NCBI GenBank assembly: GCA_051652245.1
Contig: JBOFTV010000073.1
Coordinates: 1-28,385 of the forward strand
DNA length: 28,385 nt
Reading direction: 5' to 3'
Origin: BHER01 sp051652245
GTDB lineage: Bacteria > Bacillota_I > Bacilli_A > Culicoidibacterales > Culicoidibacteraceae
The position numbers and the translations under genes are program-made. Within the stretch, counting starts at the first letter, position 1. Each line of letters opens with the position of its first letter. Positions 6,754 to 14,867 of this stretch are shown piece after piece. Below the pieces are notes generated by a model. That model saw nothing but the letters and a program-made list of their open reading frames with translations. It made no database searches and had not been told where the DNA came from.

Positions 6754-7404
6754 ATGAGAGTACCTTTAGAAAAATTTTGGGAGGCAACACTTGATACTTT
6801 GTATATGAGTAGTGTTTCATTTGTTATTTCATCAATTCTTGCGATTGCATTAGGTTTATTTTTATACCTATCAAGGAAAGATGGACTCTATCCCAAACCA
6901 CTTAGTTATTCAATTGCCAGTACTGCTATAAACTTTCTCCGGTCAACACCATTTATTATTTTAATGTTAATTTTGGTTCCTGTAACACGAGCTATTATTG
7001 GAACGGCAATTGGCACAAATGCTGTAATTATTGCCTTGATTTTTTCAGGAACGCCATACATGGCGCGGTTAGCAGAAATATCATTTTTAGAGATTAATGA
7101 TGGTGTGATTGAAGCAGCACAATCGATGGGTGTTTCAACATTAGCGTTAATCAGATATTTCTTATTACCAGAATCAGCAAGTACACTTATTTCTAATTTA
7201 ACAGTTGCCGCAATTGGTCTTATTGGTTCAACAGCGGTTGCGGGCATAATTGGTGGTGGCGGTCTGGGCGATTTGGCAATCCAATTTGGTTATGGTCGTT
7301 TTGATGATCAAACAATGTTTTTATCAGTGGGAATTTTGATTGTCATTGTCCAAATTGTCCAATTTGTGGGCGTGATTTTAGCCAAACGGGCAAAAAGATT
7401 ATAA
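6754..7404 (+). CDS. metI: Methionine ABC importer, permease MetI
   Basis: A 216-aa membrane protein with about five hydrophobic segments. It forms the dimeric pore for methionine import with MetN. The ATPase-coupling loop EAAQSMGVS (EAA-x-x-x-G) is present near residue 120, followed by the conserved glycine-rich stretch AGIIGGGGLGDLA. Start supported by GGGGAGG about 10 bases upstream; the gene begins 2 bases after metN. Length and sequence are ordinary for MetI. A bidirectional terminator follows at once, so the transcript holds only metN and metI after the leader peptide. Confidence 0.93.
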   Translation: MRVPLEKFWEATLDTLYMSSVSFVISSILAIALGLFLYLSRKDGLYPKPLSYSIASTAINFLRSTPFIILMLILVPVTRAIIGTAIGTNAVIIALIFSGTPYMARLAEISFLEINDGVIEAAQSMGVSTLALIRYFLLPESASTLISNLTVAAIGLIGSTAVAGIIGGGGLGDLAIQFGYGRFDDQTMFLSVGILIVIVQIVQFVGVILAKRAKRL

Positions 7405-7440
7405 ATAAAAGGATAGCAAGAATTTGCTATCCCTTTATTT
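7403..7440. terminator. Bidirectional terminator between metI and ispH
   Basis: GGATAGCAA (7411-7419) pairs with TTGCTATCC (7424-7432) around loop GAAT. After one A/C mismatch, AAATAAA (7403-7409) pairs with TTTATTT (7434-7440). The ispH stop codon lies in the stem, so the two convergent transcripts share it. Confidence 0.85.
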
Positions 7441-8383
7441 TATCTAATTGCGGTACAATCCTCTCAGGCTGAAAAAAGTCTTTAGACGTCCAAGTGTCGG
7501 TATCTGTATACTCAAACTGTTCTAAAAAGGCAATCGCATTATTAGTTATTTTTGTTGGTGTTGATGCACCAGAGGTTACACCAACACATTGGACATCTTT
7601 AAGCCAAAAAGGATTTAAATCACGAATATCTTCAATTCGATAAGAGCGAACAGAAGATTCTACAGCAATTTGGACTAATTTATTGGTATTATTACTTTTT
7701 GGGTCACCAATGACTAAAATCAAATCACAAAGATTAGCAAAGGCGACAACAGCCTCTTGCCTAATTTGTGTAGCATCACAAATTTCTTTGAAAAATCCAG
7801 AGAAAGGATAGCGTTTCTCGATTGCTTGGGCAACTTTAGCAACATCCCAAATACTCAATGTTGTCTGATTAGTAATTAAAATTTTCTCCTCTTTAGAGTC
7901 CAGAGGTAATGAATGAACATCAGCAATGGTTTCAACAAATAAGACATTAACCGGGTCAATTCCTAGAGCACCTTCTGGTTCAGGGTGGCCTTTTTTACCA
8001 ATATAGATTATTTTGTAGCCAGCAACAATCGATGTTTTGATGAGTTCGTGTGTTTTATCAACGTCGGGACAGACAGCATTAATGATGTGTAGGTTTTTGC
8101 TTTTAGCAAGTGCAATAACTTGAGGGCTGACACCATGAGCCGTTAAAATGATTGTCCCTGATGTAATAGGTTCTAGTAATTCGAGCCGACTTTTTCCTTT
8201 ATTTTCGAGTGTAATTGCGCCTTTTTGGGCAAAGGCATCAGTGATGTGCTGGTTGTGAACAATTTGTCCTAAAATATAAATTGGTTGAGGCAAACTTTTA
8301 TCAGCAATTGCTTTTGTAACAATATTTAATGCTTTAACAACACCATGACAATAACCACGTGGCGTAATTTTAATAACTTTCAT
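7427..8383 (-). CDS. ispH: 4-hydroxy-3-methylbut-2-enyl diphosphate reductase
   Basis: A 318-aa iron-sulfur enzyme (LytB) for the last step of the MEP isoprenoid pathway, giving IPP and DMAPP. The three cluster cysteines are C12 (PRGYCHGV), C105 (AVCPDVDKTH) and C202 (EICDATQ). Active-site H43, H83, H133 and E135 are also in place, and SGASTPT marks the C-terminal domain. Start chosen at ATG 8383: AAAGGAT lies about 11 bases upstream, and the frame before it (from 8440) runs through the promoter. It implies that this organism makes isoprenoids by the MEP route. It is the only sizeable gene on the minus strand and is divergent from the hydrolase gene. Confidence 0.95.
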   Translation of the reverse strand: MKVIKITPRGYCHGVVKALNIVTKAIADKSLPQPIYILGQIVHNQHITDAFAQKGAITLENKGKSRLELLEPITSGTIILTAHGVSPQVIALAKSKNLHIINAVCPDVDKTHELIKTSIVAGYKIIYIGKKGHPEPEGALGIDPVNVLFVETIADVHSLPLDSKEEKILITNQTTLSIWDVAKVAQAIEKRYPFSGFFKEICDATQIRQEAVVAFANLCDLILVIGDPKSNNTNKLVQIAVESSVRSYRIEDIRDLNPFWLKDVQCVGVTSGASTPTKITNNAIAFLEQFEYTDTDTWTSKDFFQPERIVPQLDKIKG

Positions 8384-8419
8384 GTGAAACACGCATCCTT
8401 TTTTTAAAATAGTTACTCT

Positions 8420-8428
8420 ATTATAGCA
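8420..8428 (-). promoter_or_regulatory. Promoter -10 region for ispH
   Basis: On the minus strand this reads TGC-TATAAT, an extended -10. No good -35 is visible at 17 bases. It lies 37 bases before the ispH start. Confidence 0.5.
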
Positions 8429-8467
8429 AATCATTAGCAAATATTATAGTTAAATCCCTTAAAAGTA

Positions 8468-8476
8468 TGGTAAAAT
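8468..8476 (+). promoter_or_regulatory. Promoter -10 region for the hydrolase gene
   Basis: TGG-TAAAAT, an extended -10 with a poor -35. It faces away from the ispH promoter. Confidence 0.4.
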
Positions 8477-8509
8477 ATAGAAGAATAAAAAAAGGGAAGG
8501 TGAAATGCA

Positions 8510-9259
8510 ATGAAGAAGTCAAAGATTATTTTATTAAGTATTTTAGCGGTAGTTGTTTTGGCTCTAGGAGGGGGACTTTTCTACTTGACGAATTCATTTC
8601 CAGTAGTGGAACAACAATTATCGGCACAGGAAATGAGCACCTATGAATACACAGAGCATAAAGATTATTTTTATTTTCCCAGCCAAACAGAAAATAAAAA
8701 AGAGGGCGTTATTATCTATCAAGGTGCAAAAGTGCAACCTTTGAATTATGCGCGAATTGCAAATGGCTTGCAGCAACAAGGGTATGAAGTCTTTATTGGT
8801 AAAATGCCGTTTACTTGGTCGTTTCTTAAGGGCGATTTAGCGGGAGACATTATAAATGAATTCAGTACAATTACGTCATGGTATCTGGGTGGACATTCTT
8901 TAGGCGGGGCAATGATTTCATCATATGCAGATAAAAATCTAACTGACAAAATTGCTGGTGTATTCTTTTTGGCCGCTTATCCAGCAACAGATATGTCACA
9001 AACGAGCGTCCCGATGCTATATATCTTTGCGGAAAATGATGGACTTATTACAAGTGATAAGCGCGAAAAGGCACTGCTTAAGGGCTCAAATAGCCCCTTT
9101 ACACGTGCAGAATATATCATTGGTGGCAATCATGCACAATTTGGTAACTATGGCAAACAAGCGGGAGATAATGATGCAACAATTGACCACATACTGCAAC
9201 AGGAGCAAACAGTAGGCTTCATGGTTAAGTGGATGATGGAAATCAAAATGAAAGCATAA
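8510..9259 (+). CDS. Membrane-anchored alpha/beta hydrolase
   Basis: A 249-aa hydrolase with an N-terminal lysine pair and a hydrophobic segment (about 6-27), so it is probably anchored with its catalytic domain outside the membrane. The triad is visible: nucleophile S130 in GGHSLGG, D177 in AENDGL and H208 in GGNHAQFG. The region after the histidine (NYGKQAGDNDA) is typical of a family of short alpha/beta hydrolases (Abhydrolase_5 type) of unknown substrate. Start supported by GGGAAGGTG about 7 bases upstream. mutS follows 22 bases later with no terminator between, so they may be cotranscribed. The reaction cannot be named beyond probable ester hydrolysis. Confidence 0.85.
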   Translation: MKKSKIILLSILAVVVLALGGGLFYLTNSFPVVEQQLSAQEMSTYEYTEHKDYFYFPSQTENKKEGVIIYQGAKVQPLNYARIANGLQQQGYEVFIGKMPFTWSFLKGDLAGDIINEFSTITSWYLGGHSLGGAMISSYADKNLTDKIAGVFFLAAYPATDMSQTSVPMLYIFAENDGLITSDKREKALLKGSNSPFTRAEYIIGGNHAQFGNYGKQAGDNDATIDHILQQEQTVGFMVKWMMEIKMKA

Positions 9260-9281
9260 ACAAAAATATTGAGGTGAAAAA

Positions 9282-11855
9282 ATGACAAACCAGATAAAAA
9301 CAGCAAAAGTAGAACATACGCCAATGATGCAACAATACCTATCATTAAAAGAAGAACATCCTGATGCACTACTCTTTTTTCGCCTAGGCGATTTTTATGA
9401 ATTATTTTTTGACGATGCAATTAAAGTTAGTAAAATGCTAGAAATTACACTAACAAGTCGAGCGGGTGGTCAAAACAGAATTCCGATGTGCGGTGTTCCT
9501 TACCACGCAGCACATGGTTATATTCAAAAATTAGTTGAGCTTGGGAAGAAAATTGCAATTGCTGAGCAGATTACAGAACCCCAAAAGGGCAAAACCTTGG
9601 TTGAACGTGCGGTAACAAAAGTAATTACACCTGGAACATTTGTTCAAGAAGGAACATTTGAAGCAAGTGATCATAGCTTTATAGCTGCTTGTTTGAAAAA
9701 TGATGGTTTTTTTGCCGTCTGCTATGGGGATGTTTCGATAGGGAAATATTATTATACTGATTTTCTTAAGTCGGAAGAGGATGCTGTTGATTTTCTAAGA
9801 GGGGTAAATCCTGTGGAAGTTGTTTTACTTAATGAGCAGCAGGATTTCTTCCCCCAAGTTAGGCATTATTTTGCAAGTGTTGATGTAAGTGTAAAGGCTA
9901 TTGCTAATTCAAGTGTGGTTGAGGATGCCCCCCTTGTTTTTGCTTTACTCGAAACGTATTTGGCTTCAATTAGAACAGACTGTATGCTAAGCTTTCAAAA
10001 CTTAAGGGCTGTTAGTTTTGAGCAATTTATGTATATGAGTGCTTCAACATTATCAAGTTTAGAAATCTTTGAAACAATTAAATCACGGAATAAAGCAGGA
10101 TCCCTTTTAGCCATGCTAGATATGACTAAAACATCAATTGGAACAAGAATGCTTAGATCATGGCTTGGTAATCCCCTAATGATTCCAACTGAAATAGAAA
10201 AAAGACAAGAGATTGTCGCCTCTTTATTAGATGATTATATTGGAAGAACGCAACTACGGAAGCTATTTGTAAAAGTCTATGATTTAGAACGATTGATTTC
10301 AAGGATTTGCAGTAATTCTGCCCAACCACGAGAACTTCATCAATTAAAGCTAACATTAGTGGCAACAGCTGAGATTATCGAATTAGTTAACCAGCAAAAA
10401 TTTCATCCATTAATTATGAGTTCATTTAATGAAGTCGGAGATTATACAGCGGTTAAAAACGAGTTAATTGCAGCATTAGCCGTTGAAGATATTCAAACAC
10501 TTAAGCAAACGGGTCTCTTTAATAGTGGCTATTGTCAACAATTAGATGAGCTACAGCTTATTGCAAGCGGGGGAACACAATGGCTATTAGATTTAGAGCA
10601 GCGGGAAAAAGAGCGAACCAATATTAAAAATCTTCGCATAAAATATAATAAAGTGTTTGGTTACTTTATTGAAATCAGTAAGGGAAATATTGGGTTAGTG
10701 CAAGAAAGTTGGGGCTACCAAAGAAAGCAAACACTAGCTAATGCCGAAAGATATGTAACCGAAGAATTAAAACAAAAAGAAGAGCAAATTTTAGGCGCAA
10801 ATGAGAGACTTGCACAACTAGAGAAGCAACTTTTTATCAAACTTTGTGAAAAAATCGTTCCCTTTAAACAGGAGTTCCAAAAGCTTGCTGATTGCCTTGC
10901 CCGTTTAGATGTACTACAATCATTTGCCGAAGTAAGTCAACAATATAGATATGTTCGCCCCATAGTAAATCAACAGGGGAAAATTGATATCCGTAAGAGT
11001 AGACATCCAATTATTGAAATCGTCACCGGCGACCAATTCATCCCCAATGATATCGTGATGGAAAATAGTGAGCTTCTTTTAATAACCGGCCCTAATATGG
11101 CGGGGAAGAGTACATATATGAGGCAACTGGCAATTAGTGCAATCATGCATCAAATTGGTTGCTTTGTCCCGGCAACCACGGCTAGTTTACCGGTTTTTGA
11201 TGCTATTTTTACGAGAATTGGAGCCCAAGATGATTTGTTTTCAGGAGAAAGCACATTTATGGTCGAAATGAAAGAAGTGTCTAATGCACTAGACAATGCA
11301 ACAAGCAAGAGTTTACTACTATTTGATGAAATTGGTCGTGGAACAGCAACCTATGATGGCTTAGCATTAGCCTTTGCAATTCTCCAATACATCACGACAA
11401 AAACAAAAGCAAAAACATTATTCTCGACGCATTATCACGAGCTAACAGAATTAGTTGAAAAATTTGAGCTCGTTAAAAATGTGCATGTATCGGCGACACT
11501 GCAAGATGACAAAATAATTTTTCATCATCAGATAAAACCCGGCAGTATTGAAAAAAGTTATGGTGTCCAAGTAGCACAACTTGCACACCTACCACAAAGC
11601 GTCATCAAAACGGCAAAAGAGCTATTAATTGTACTTGAGCAGAATCATCCAACGGTTGACGCTTCAATTGTTGATAACAAGCATATTGAATCTGTCATCA
11701 AGCAACAAGATAAACTAAGTGACCTTCAAAATGAAAATCAGAAGCTAAAAACACTACTAAAACAGCTGCTCATGATTGAAATGGATGATGTCTCTCCCAA
11801 ACAGGCATATACCCTACTAGAAAAGATGCAAAAGGATATACAAAGCAATATATAA
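9282..11855 (+). CDS. mutS: DNA mismatch repair protein MutS
   Basis: An 857-aa mismatch-recognition ATPase. The mismatch-probing Phe-x-Glu is present as F38-Y-E40 (RLGDFYELF), which separates it from MutS2. The ATPase domain has Walker A GPNMAGKST (603-611), Walker B LLLFDEIGRGTATYDG and the STHYHEL switch. The C-terminal helices after about 770 are rich in charged residues, as in MutS dimerisation regions. Start supported by GAGGTG 8 bases upstream. mutL is not adjacent in either direction, unlike many Bacillota where mutS-mutL are neighbours. Confidence 0.96.
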   Translation: MTNQIKTAKVEHTPMMQQYLSLKEEHPDALLFFRLGDFYELFFDDAIKVSKMLEITLTSRAGGQNRIPMCGVPYHAAHGYIQKLVELGKKIAIAEQITEPQKGKTLVERAVTKVITPGTFVQEGTFEASDHSFIAACLKNDGFFAVCYGDVSIGKYYYTDFLKSEEDAVDFLRGVNPVEVVLLNEQQDFFPQVRHYFASVDVSVKAIANSSVVEDAPLVFALLETYLASIRTDCMLSFQNLRAVSFEQFMYMSASTLSSLEIFETIKSRNKAGSLLAMLDMTKTSIGTRMLRSWLGNPLMIPTEIEKRQEIVASLLDDYIGRTQLRKLFVKVYDLERLISRICSNSAQPRELHQLKLTLVATAEIIELVNQQKFHPLIMSSFNEVGDYTAVKNELIAALAVEDIQTLKQTGLFNSGYCQQLDELQLIASGGTQWLLDLEQREKERTNIKNLRIKYNKVFGYFIEISKGNIGLVQESWGYQRKQTLANAERYVTEELKQKEEQILGANERLAQLEKQLFIKLCEKIVPFKQEFQKLADCLARLDVLQSFAEVSQQYRYVRPIVNQQGKIDIRKSRHPIIEIVTGDQFIPNDIVMENSELLLITGPNMAGKSTYMRQLAISAIMHQIGCFVPATTASLPVFDAIFTRIGAQDDLFSGESTFMVEMKEVSNALDNATSKSLLLFDEIGRGTATYDGLALAFAILQYITTKTKAKTLFSTHYHELTELVEKFELVKNVHVSATLQDDKIIFHHQIKPGSIEKSYGVQVAQLAHLPQSVIKTAKELLIVLEQNHPTVDASIVDNKHIESVIKQQDKLSDLQNENQKLKTLLKQLLMIEMDDVSPKQAYTLLEKMQKDIQSNI

Positions 11856-11922
11856 TAGTGTATAATAAAAACTATTGGCACAGTTATAGATAAATTTGTG
11901 TCCATAGAAATGAGGACAATCG

Positions 11923-12357
11923 ATGAAGAAAATGGCGCTGATTGTTGCAGGAATGTTAGTTTTACTGGGAGCAGTATTCTTTTTAACTAATACTTCAGCA
12001 GCACCAACATCAGATATCTACACATATATTCAAGAAGACGAATTAGTAACTAAAATTGCAAATAAAGAATCTTTTGTTGTATATGTATATGGAAAAACTT
12101 GTGTGTACTGTCAGAAATTTGCTCCAACTATTGAAGGATATCTTCGAAGTAATAAGTACCAAATAAATAAAATTGCATCTGATGATTCACCAAATTTACG
12201 TCAAACTATTGGCGAAACATATCAGGGAACACCCTCGATATATGTCTATGAGAACGGTCAAATCGCTGACTATTCAGTAGGACAAAAAAGTGAAGCAGAT
12301 TTAGCAGCATTTGTTACTAAAAACAGCAAAACATTTAATACACATAAAGTAAATTAA
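11923..12357 (+). CDS. Exported thioredoxin-like protein, CVYC active site
   Basis: A 144-aa protein with an N-terminal membrane or signal segment (about 4-27) and a thioredoxin-fold domain outside the membrane. The redox motif is C60-V-Y-C63 after VYVYGKT, and the cis-proline loop is at GTPSIYVY (P104). A CxxC with Val-Tyr between is unlike the CGPC of cytosolic thioredoxin, so it may act as a disulfide exchange factor at the surface. Start supported by GAGGA before ATG. It begins 67 bases after mutS; TATAAT boxes at 11851 and 11861 might give it its own promoter. A protein with six extracytoplasmic cysteines (27290-28342) is a conceivable client in this window. The partner that recycles it is not visible here. 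Confidence 0.8.
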   Translation: MKKMALIVAGMLVLLGAVFFLTNTSAAPTSDIYTYIQEDELVTKIANKESFVVYVYGKTCVYCQKFAPTIEGYLRSNKYQINKIASDDSPNLRQTIGETYQGTPSIYVYENGQIADYSVGQKSEADLAAFVTKNSKTFNTHKVN

Positions 12358-12397
12358 TCACAATTAAATATAAAAAAATAAATTACGATTATGAATA

Positions 12398-12616
12398 TGA
12401 TAGTTTTAACATTATATTACAGAGAGACATACATTGCTGAGAGTATGAGATATAACTAAAACTATTACTCTCATTTAATCTTATAGGGATAAGTAAAAAG
12501 TATCCTCGCAATGATAGCGTTATTATCAATAGAGTGTACAGCTTAGAAAATAAGCTGTAAATTAAGGTGGTACCGCGCAGAAGCGTCCTTTTATAGGCTA
12601 ATTCTGCGCTTTTTTT
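12398..12616 (+). ncRNA. T-box leader, threonine specific
   Basis: A tRNA-sensing riboswitch for the thrS operon. The 14-base T-box AAGGTGGTACCGCG is at 12564-12577. Stem I base pairs ATAGTTTT (12400-12407) with AAAACTAT (12458-12465). The specifier is ACT (12455-12457), a Thr codon, just 5' of that strand. The distal loop motif GCTGAGA is at 12436-12442 inside the CATAC/GTATG hairpin. A hairpin GGATA/TATCC (12487-12505) follows, then stem III ACAGCTTA/TAAGCTGT (12538-12558). The antiterminator pairs AAGG and GCG of the T-box with CGTCCTT (12584-12590). Uncharged tRNA-Thr should stabilise the antiterminator and switch the genes on. The specifier placement is my reading of the pairing and fits thrS downstream. 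Confidence 0.93.
12575..12616 (+). terminator. T-box regulated terminator
   Basis: GCGCAGAA (12575-12582) pairs with TTCTGCGC (12602-12609), followed by seven T. It shares bases with the T-box antiterminator, so the two folds exclude each other. Confidence 0.9.
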
Positions 12617-12642
12617 ATAAAAAAATTTAGGAGGAATTTATT

Positions 12643-12918
12643 ATGGTAACAATAAACAAAAGAAATGGTGATTCAATTCAAATTGAACAAGTTGTCTATG
12701 ATGGCATTGTCAAAGCTATTTTAGCATTTGAAGTAAAAGATAAATGGGTTAGCTACGCAAAATTATTTTCAACAATTAAGCCCAATTTGGTAGCAGATGT
12801 TGGTAATGCTGTTTGGTTTGTAGCACCGGTGCTAGAACAATTAGTAATTGATGGTCTTGTCAAAGAAAAAGTAGACGAAGATAGAGTTTCATATTTTATT
12901 TCAGGGAAGGAGCATTAA
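12643..12918 (+). CDS. Unknown 91-aa protein, first gene of the Thr T-box operon
   Basis: I do not recognise this protein. It is acidic to neutral, has no signal peptide or membrane segment, and has no Cys. The C-terminal half (about 56-88: VWFVAPVLEQLVIDGLVKE, then acidic turn, then RVSYFI) looks like a helix followed by a beta wing, as in winged-helix proteins; this is a visual guess. Start supported by AGGAGGA 7 bases upstream. It ends one base before thrS, and sits directly behind the T-box terminator. It is therefore expressed with thrS when tRNA-Thr is uncharged. A regulator, or a factor linked to ThrS or threonine metabolism, is possible. Confidence 0.8.
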   Translation: MVTINKRNGDSIQIEQVVYDGIVKAILAFEVKDKWVSYAKLFSTIKPNLVADVGNAVWFVAPVLEQLVIDGLVKEKVDEDRVSYFISGKEH

Positions 12919-12919
12919 A

Positions 12920-14851
12920 ATGGCACAAATACAAATAACATTTCCAGATGGCAAAATGTCAAGCTTTGATAAGGGCATAACAATTCAGCAAATAGCCGGA
13001 AGCATTTCCTCAAGCTTAAAAAAAAGTGCGGTAGCAGGCCTTGTAAATGCGGATCTTTATGATTTGAATCGTGAAATTTTAGTCGATGCAACAATTGAAA
13101 TTATTACACAACAAGATATTCGGGCAATTAAAGTTTTAAATCACTCCGCTGCTCATCTACTTGCACAAGCCGTTAAAAGACTATTTCCCCAAGCCCAATT
13201 TGGTGTAGGTCCAGCAATAGATGAGGGATTCTACTATGATATTGATAGTGGTGATACGAAAATAACAGAATCCGACTTACCCAAAATTGAAAAAGAAATG
13301 AAGAAGTTGGTGGCAGGAAATGATGAAATGCTTCGCTTTGAAGTAACAAGAGCAGAGGCATTAACAATTTTTGCGCAGGATCAATACAAATGTGAATTAA
13401 TCAATGAAATACCAGAAAATGAAATTATTACAATTTATAAACAAGGTGATTTCACTGATTTATGTGCAGGTGGTCATATTGGCTTTACCGGATTAATCAA
13501 GCACACTAAATTATTAAGTATTGCTGGTGCCTATTGGCGTGGCGATTCTGACCGTCAGCAGTTGCAAAGAATTTATGGTTACAGCGCATTTTCGGCAAAA
13601 GATGTGGATGATTACTTAGCAATTTTGGTAGAACGCCGCCAGCGGGATCATCGTAAAATTGGCAAAGAATTAGAGCTATTTACGTTTACTCAATTAACGG
13701 GACAAGGACTGCCACTATGGTTACCCAATGGCTTTAAAATTAGAAAAGTAATAGAAGACTACATCGTTGATCAAGAAGTTCGACGTGGATATCAGCATGT
13801 CTTGACACCCGTTGTAGGAAATGTTGAATTATACAAAACTTCAGGGCACTGGGATCACTATCAAGAAGATATGTTTCCAATGATGGAAATTGATGGTGAA
13901 CAGCTAGTGCTAAGACCAATGTCGTGTCCACATCATATGATGGTCTACAAAAACAATCTCCACTCTTACCGCGATTTGCCAATCAGAATTGCTGAAAATG
14001 TTGTCCAATACCGCTATGAGTCCTCAGGTTCTTTAACGGGATTGGAGCGCGTCAGAGCGATGACATTAACGGACTCACACATATTTGTTCGACCAGATCA
14101 AATTAAGGCGGAATTCAAGCAAATTGTTGCCTTCATTCAAGATGTGCATAAAACATTTGATGTCGAAGTTGACTACTATCGCCTAAGCTACCGTGATCCA
14201 AAGGATAAAACAAAATATTTTGACAACGACGACATGTGGACCTATGCAGAAAAAATGCTTAAAGAAACAATGGATGAACTAGATATTCCTTATGTTGAAG
14301 CCATTGGCGAAGCAGCATTTTATGGTCCAAAACTTGATATTCAAGTAAAAAGTGCCATTGGCCATGAAATTACGTTATCAACAGTACAATTAGACTTTCT
14401 CCTACCTGATCGATTCGATTTAACATACATTGGTGATGATGGTCAAAAACATCGTCCTGTAGTTATTCATCGCGGACTTATTGGAACATATGATCGTTTT
14501 GTTGCCTATCTAATTGAACGCTACAAAGGAGCATTTCCACTTTGGCTAGCATCAGAGCAAGTTCGGATTATCCCTGTTTCATTAGATGCTCATTTTGAGT
14601 ATGCCCAAGAAGTAGAAACAGCCCTCCAAATGGCTGGTTTTAGAGTAAAACTTGATGCCAAAGAAGAAAAGTTAGGCTATAAAATTCGTGAATCACAAAC
14701 AAATAAAATTCCCTATACACTTATTTTAGGCGATCTTGAAAAAGCAGATAAGACAATAAGTTATCGTCTTTTTGGTCAGCAGGCAACACAAACCATTGCA
14801 CAACAAGAATTTATTGAAAAGCTACTGGACCAACAAAGGGCCAAAAAATAG
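12920..14851 (+). CDS. thrS: Threonyl-tRNA synthetase
   Basis: A 643-aa class II synthetase that charges tRNA-Thr. Domains in order: TGS (1-63); editing domain with H75-x3-H79 and C182/H186 (LCAGGH), which clears Ser-tRNA-Thr; catalytic core with zinc ligands C336, H387 and H517; motif 2 around RPMSCPHH; motif 3 GLIGTYDRF with R526; then the anticodon-binding domain (about 540-643). Full length and complete. Start supported by GGAAGGAG about 8 bases upstream. Regulated by the T-box. rqcH follows after 16 bases with no terminator between. Confidence 0.97.
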   Translation: MAQIQITFPDGKMSSFDKGITIQQIAGSISSSLKKSAVAGLVNADLYDLNREILVDATIEIITQQDIRAIKVLNHSAAHLLAQAVKRLFPQAQFGVGPAIDEGFYYDIDSGDTKITESDLPKIEKEMKKLVAGNDEMLRFEVTRAEALTIFAQDQYKCELINEIPENEIITIYKQGDFTDLCAGGHIGFTGLIKHTKLLSIAGAYWRGDSDRQQLQRIYGYSAFSAKDVDDYLAILVERRQRDHRKIGKELELFTFTQLTGQGLPLWLPNGFKIRKVIEDYIVDQEVRRGYQHVLTPVVGNVELYKTSGHWDHYQEDMFPMMEIDGEQLVLRPMSCPHHMMVYKNNLHSYRDLPIRIAENVVQYRYESSGSLTGLERVRAMTLTDSHIFVRPDQIKAEFKQIVAFIQDVHKTFDVEVDYYRLSYRDPKDKTKYFDNDDMWTYAEKMLKETMDELDIPYVEAIGEAAFYGPKLDIQVKSAIGHEITLSTVQLDFLLPDRFDLTYIGDDGQKHRPVVIHRGLIGTYDRFVAYLIERYKGAFPLWLASEQVRIIPVSLDAHFEYAQEVETALQMAGFRVKLDAKEEKLGYKIRESQTNKIPYTLILGDLEKADKTISYRLFGQQATQTIAQQEFIEKLLDQQRAKK

Positions 14852-14867
14852 AAAGAAGGATGCCTAA

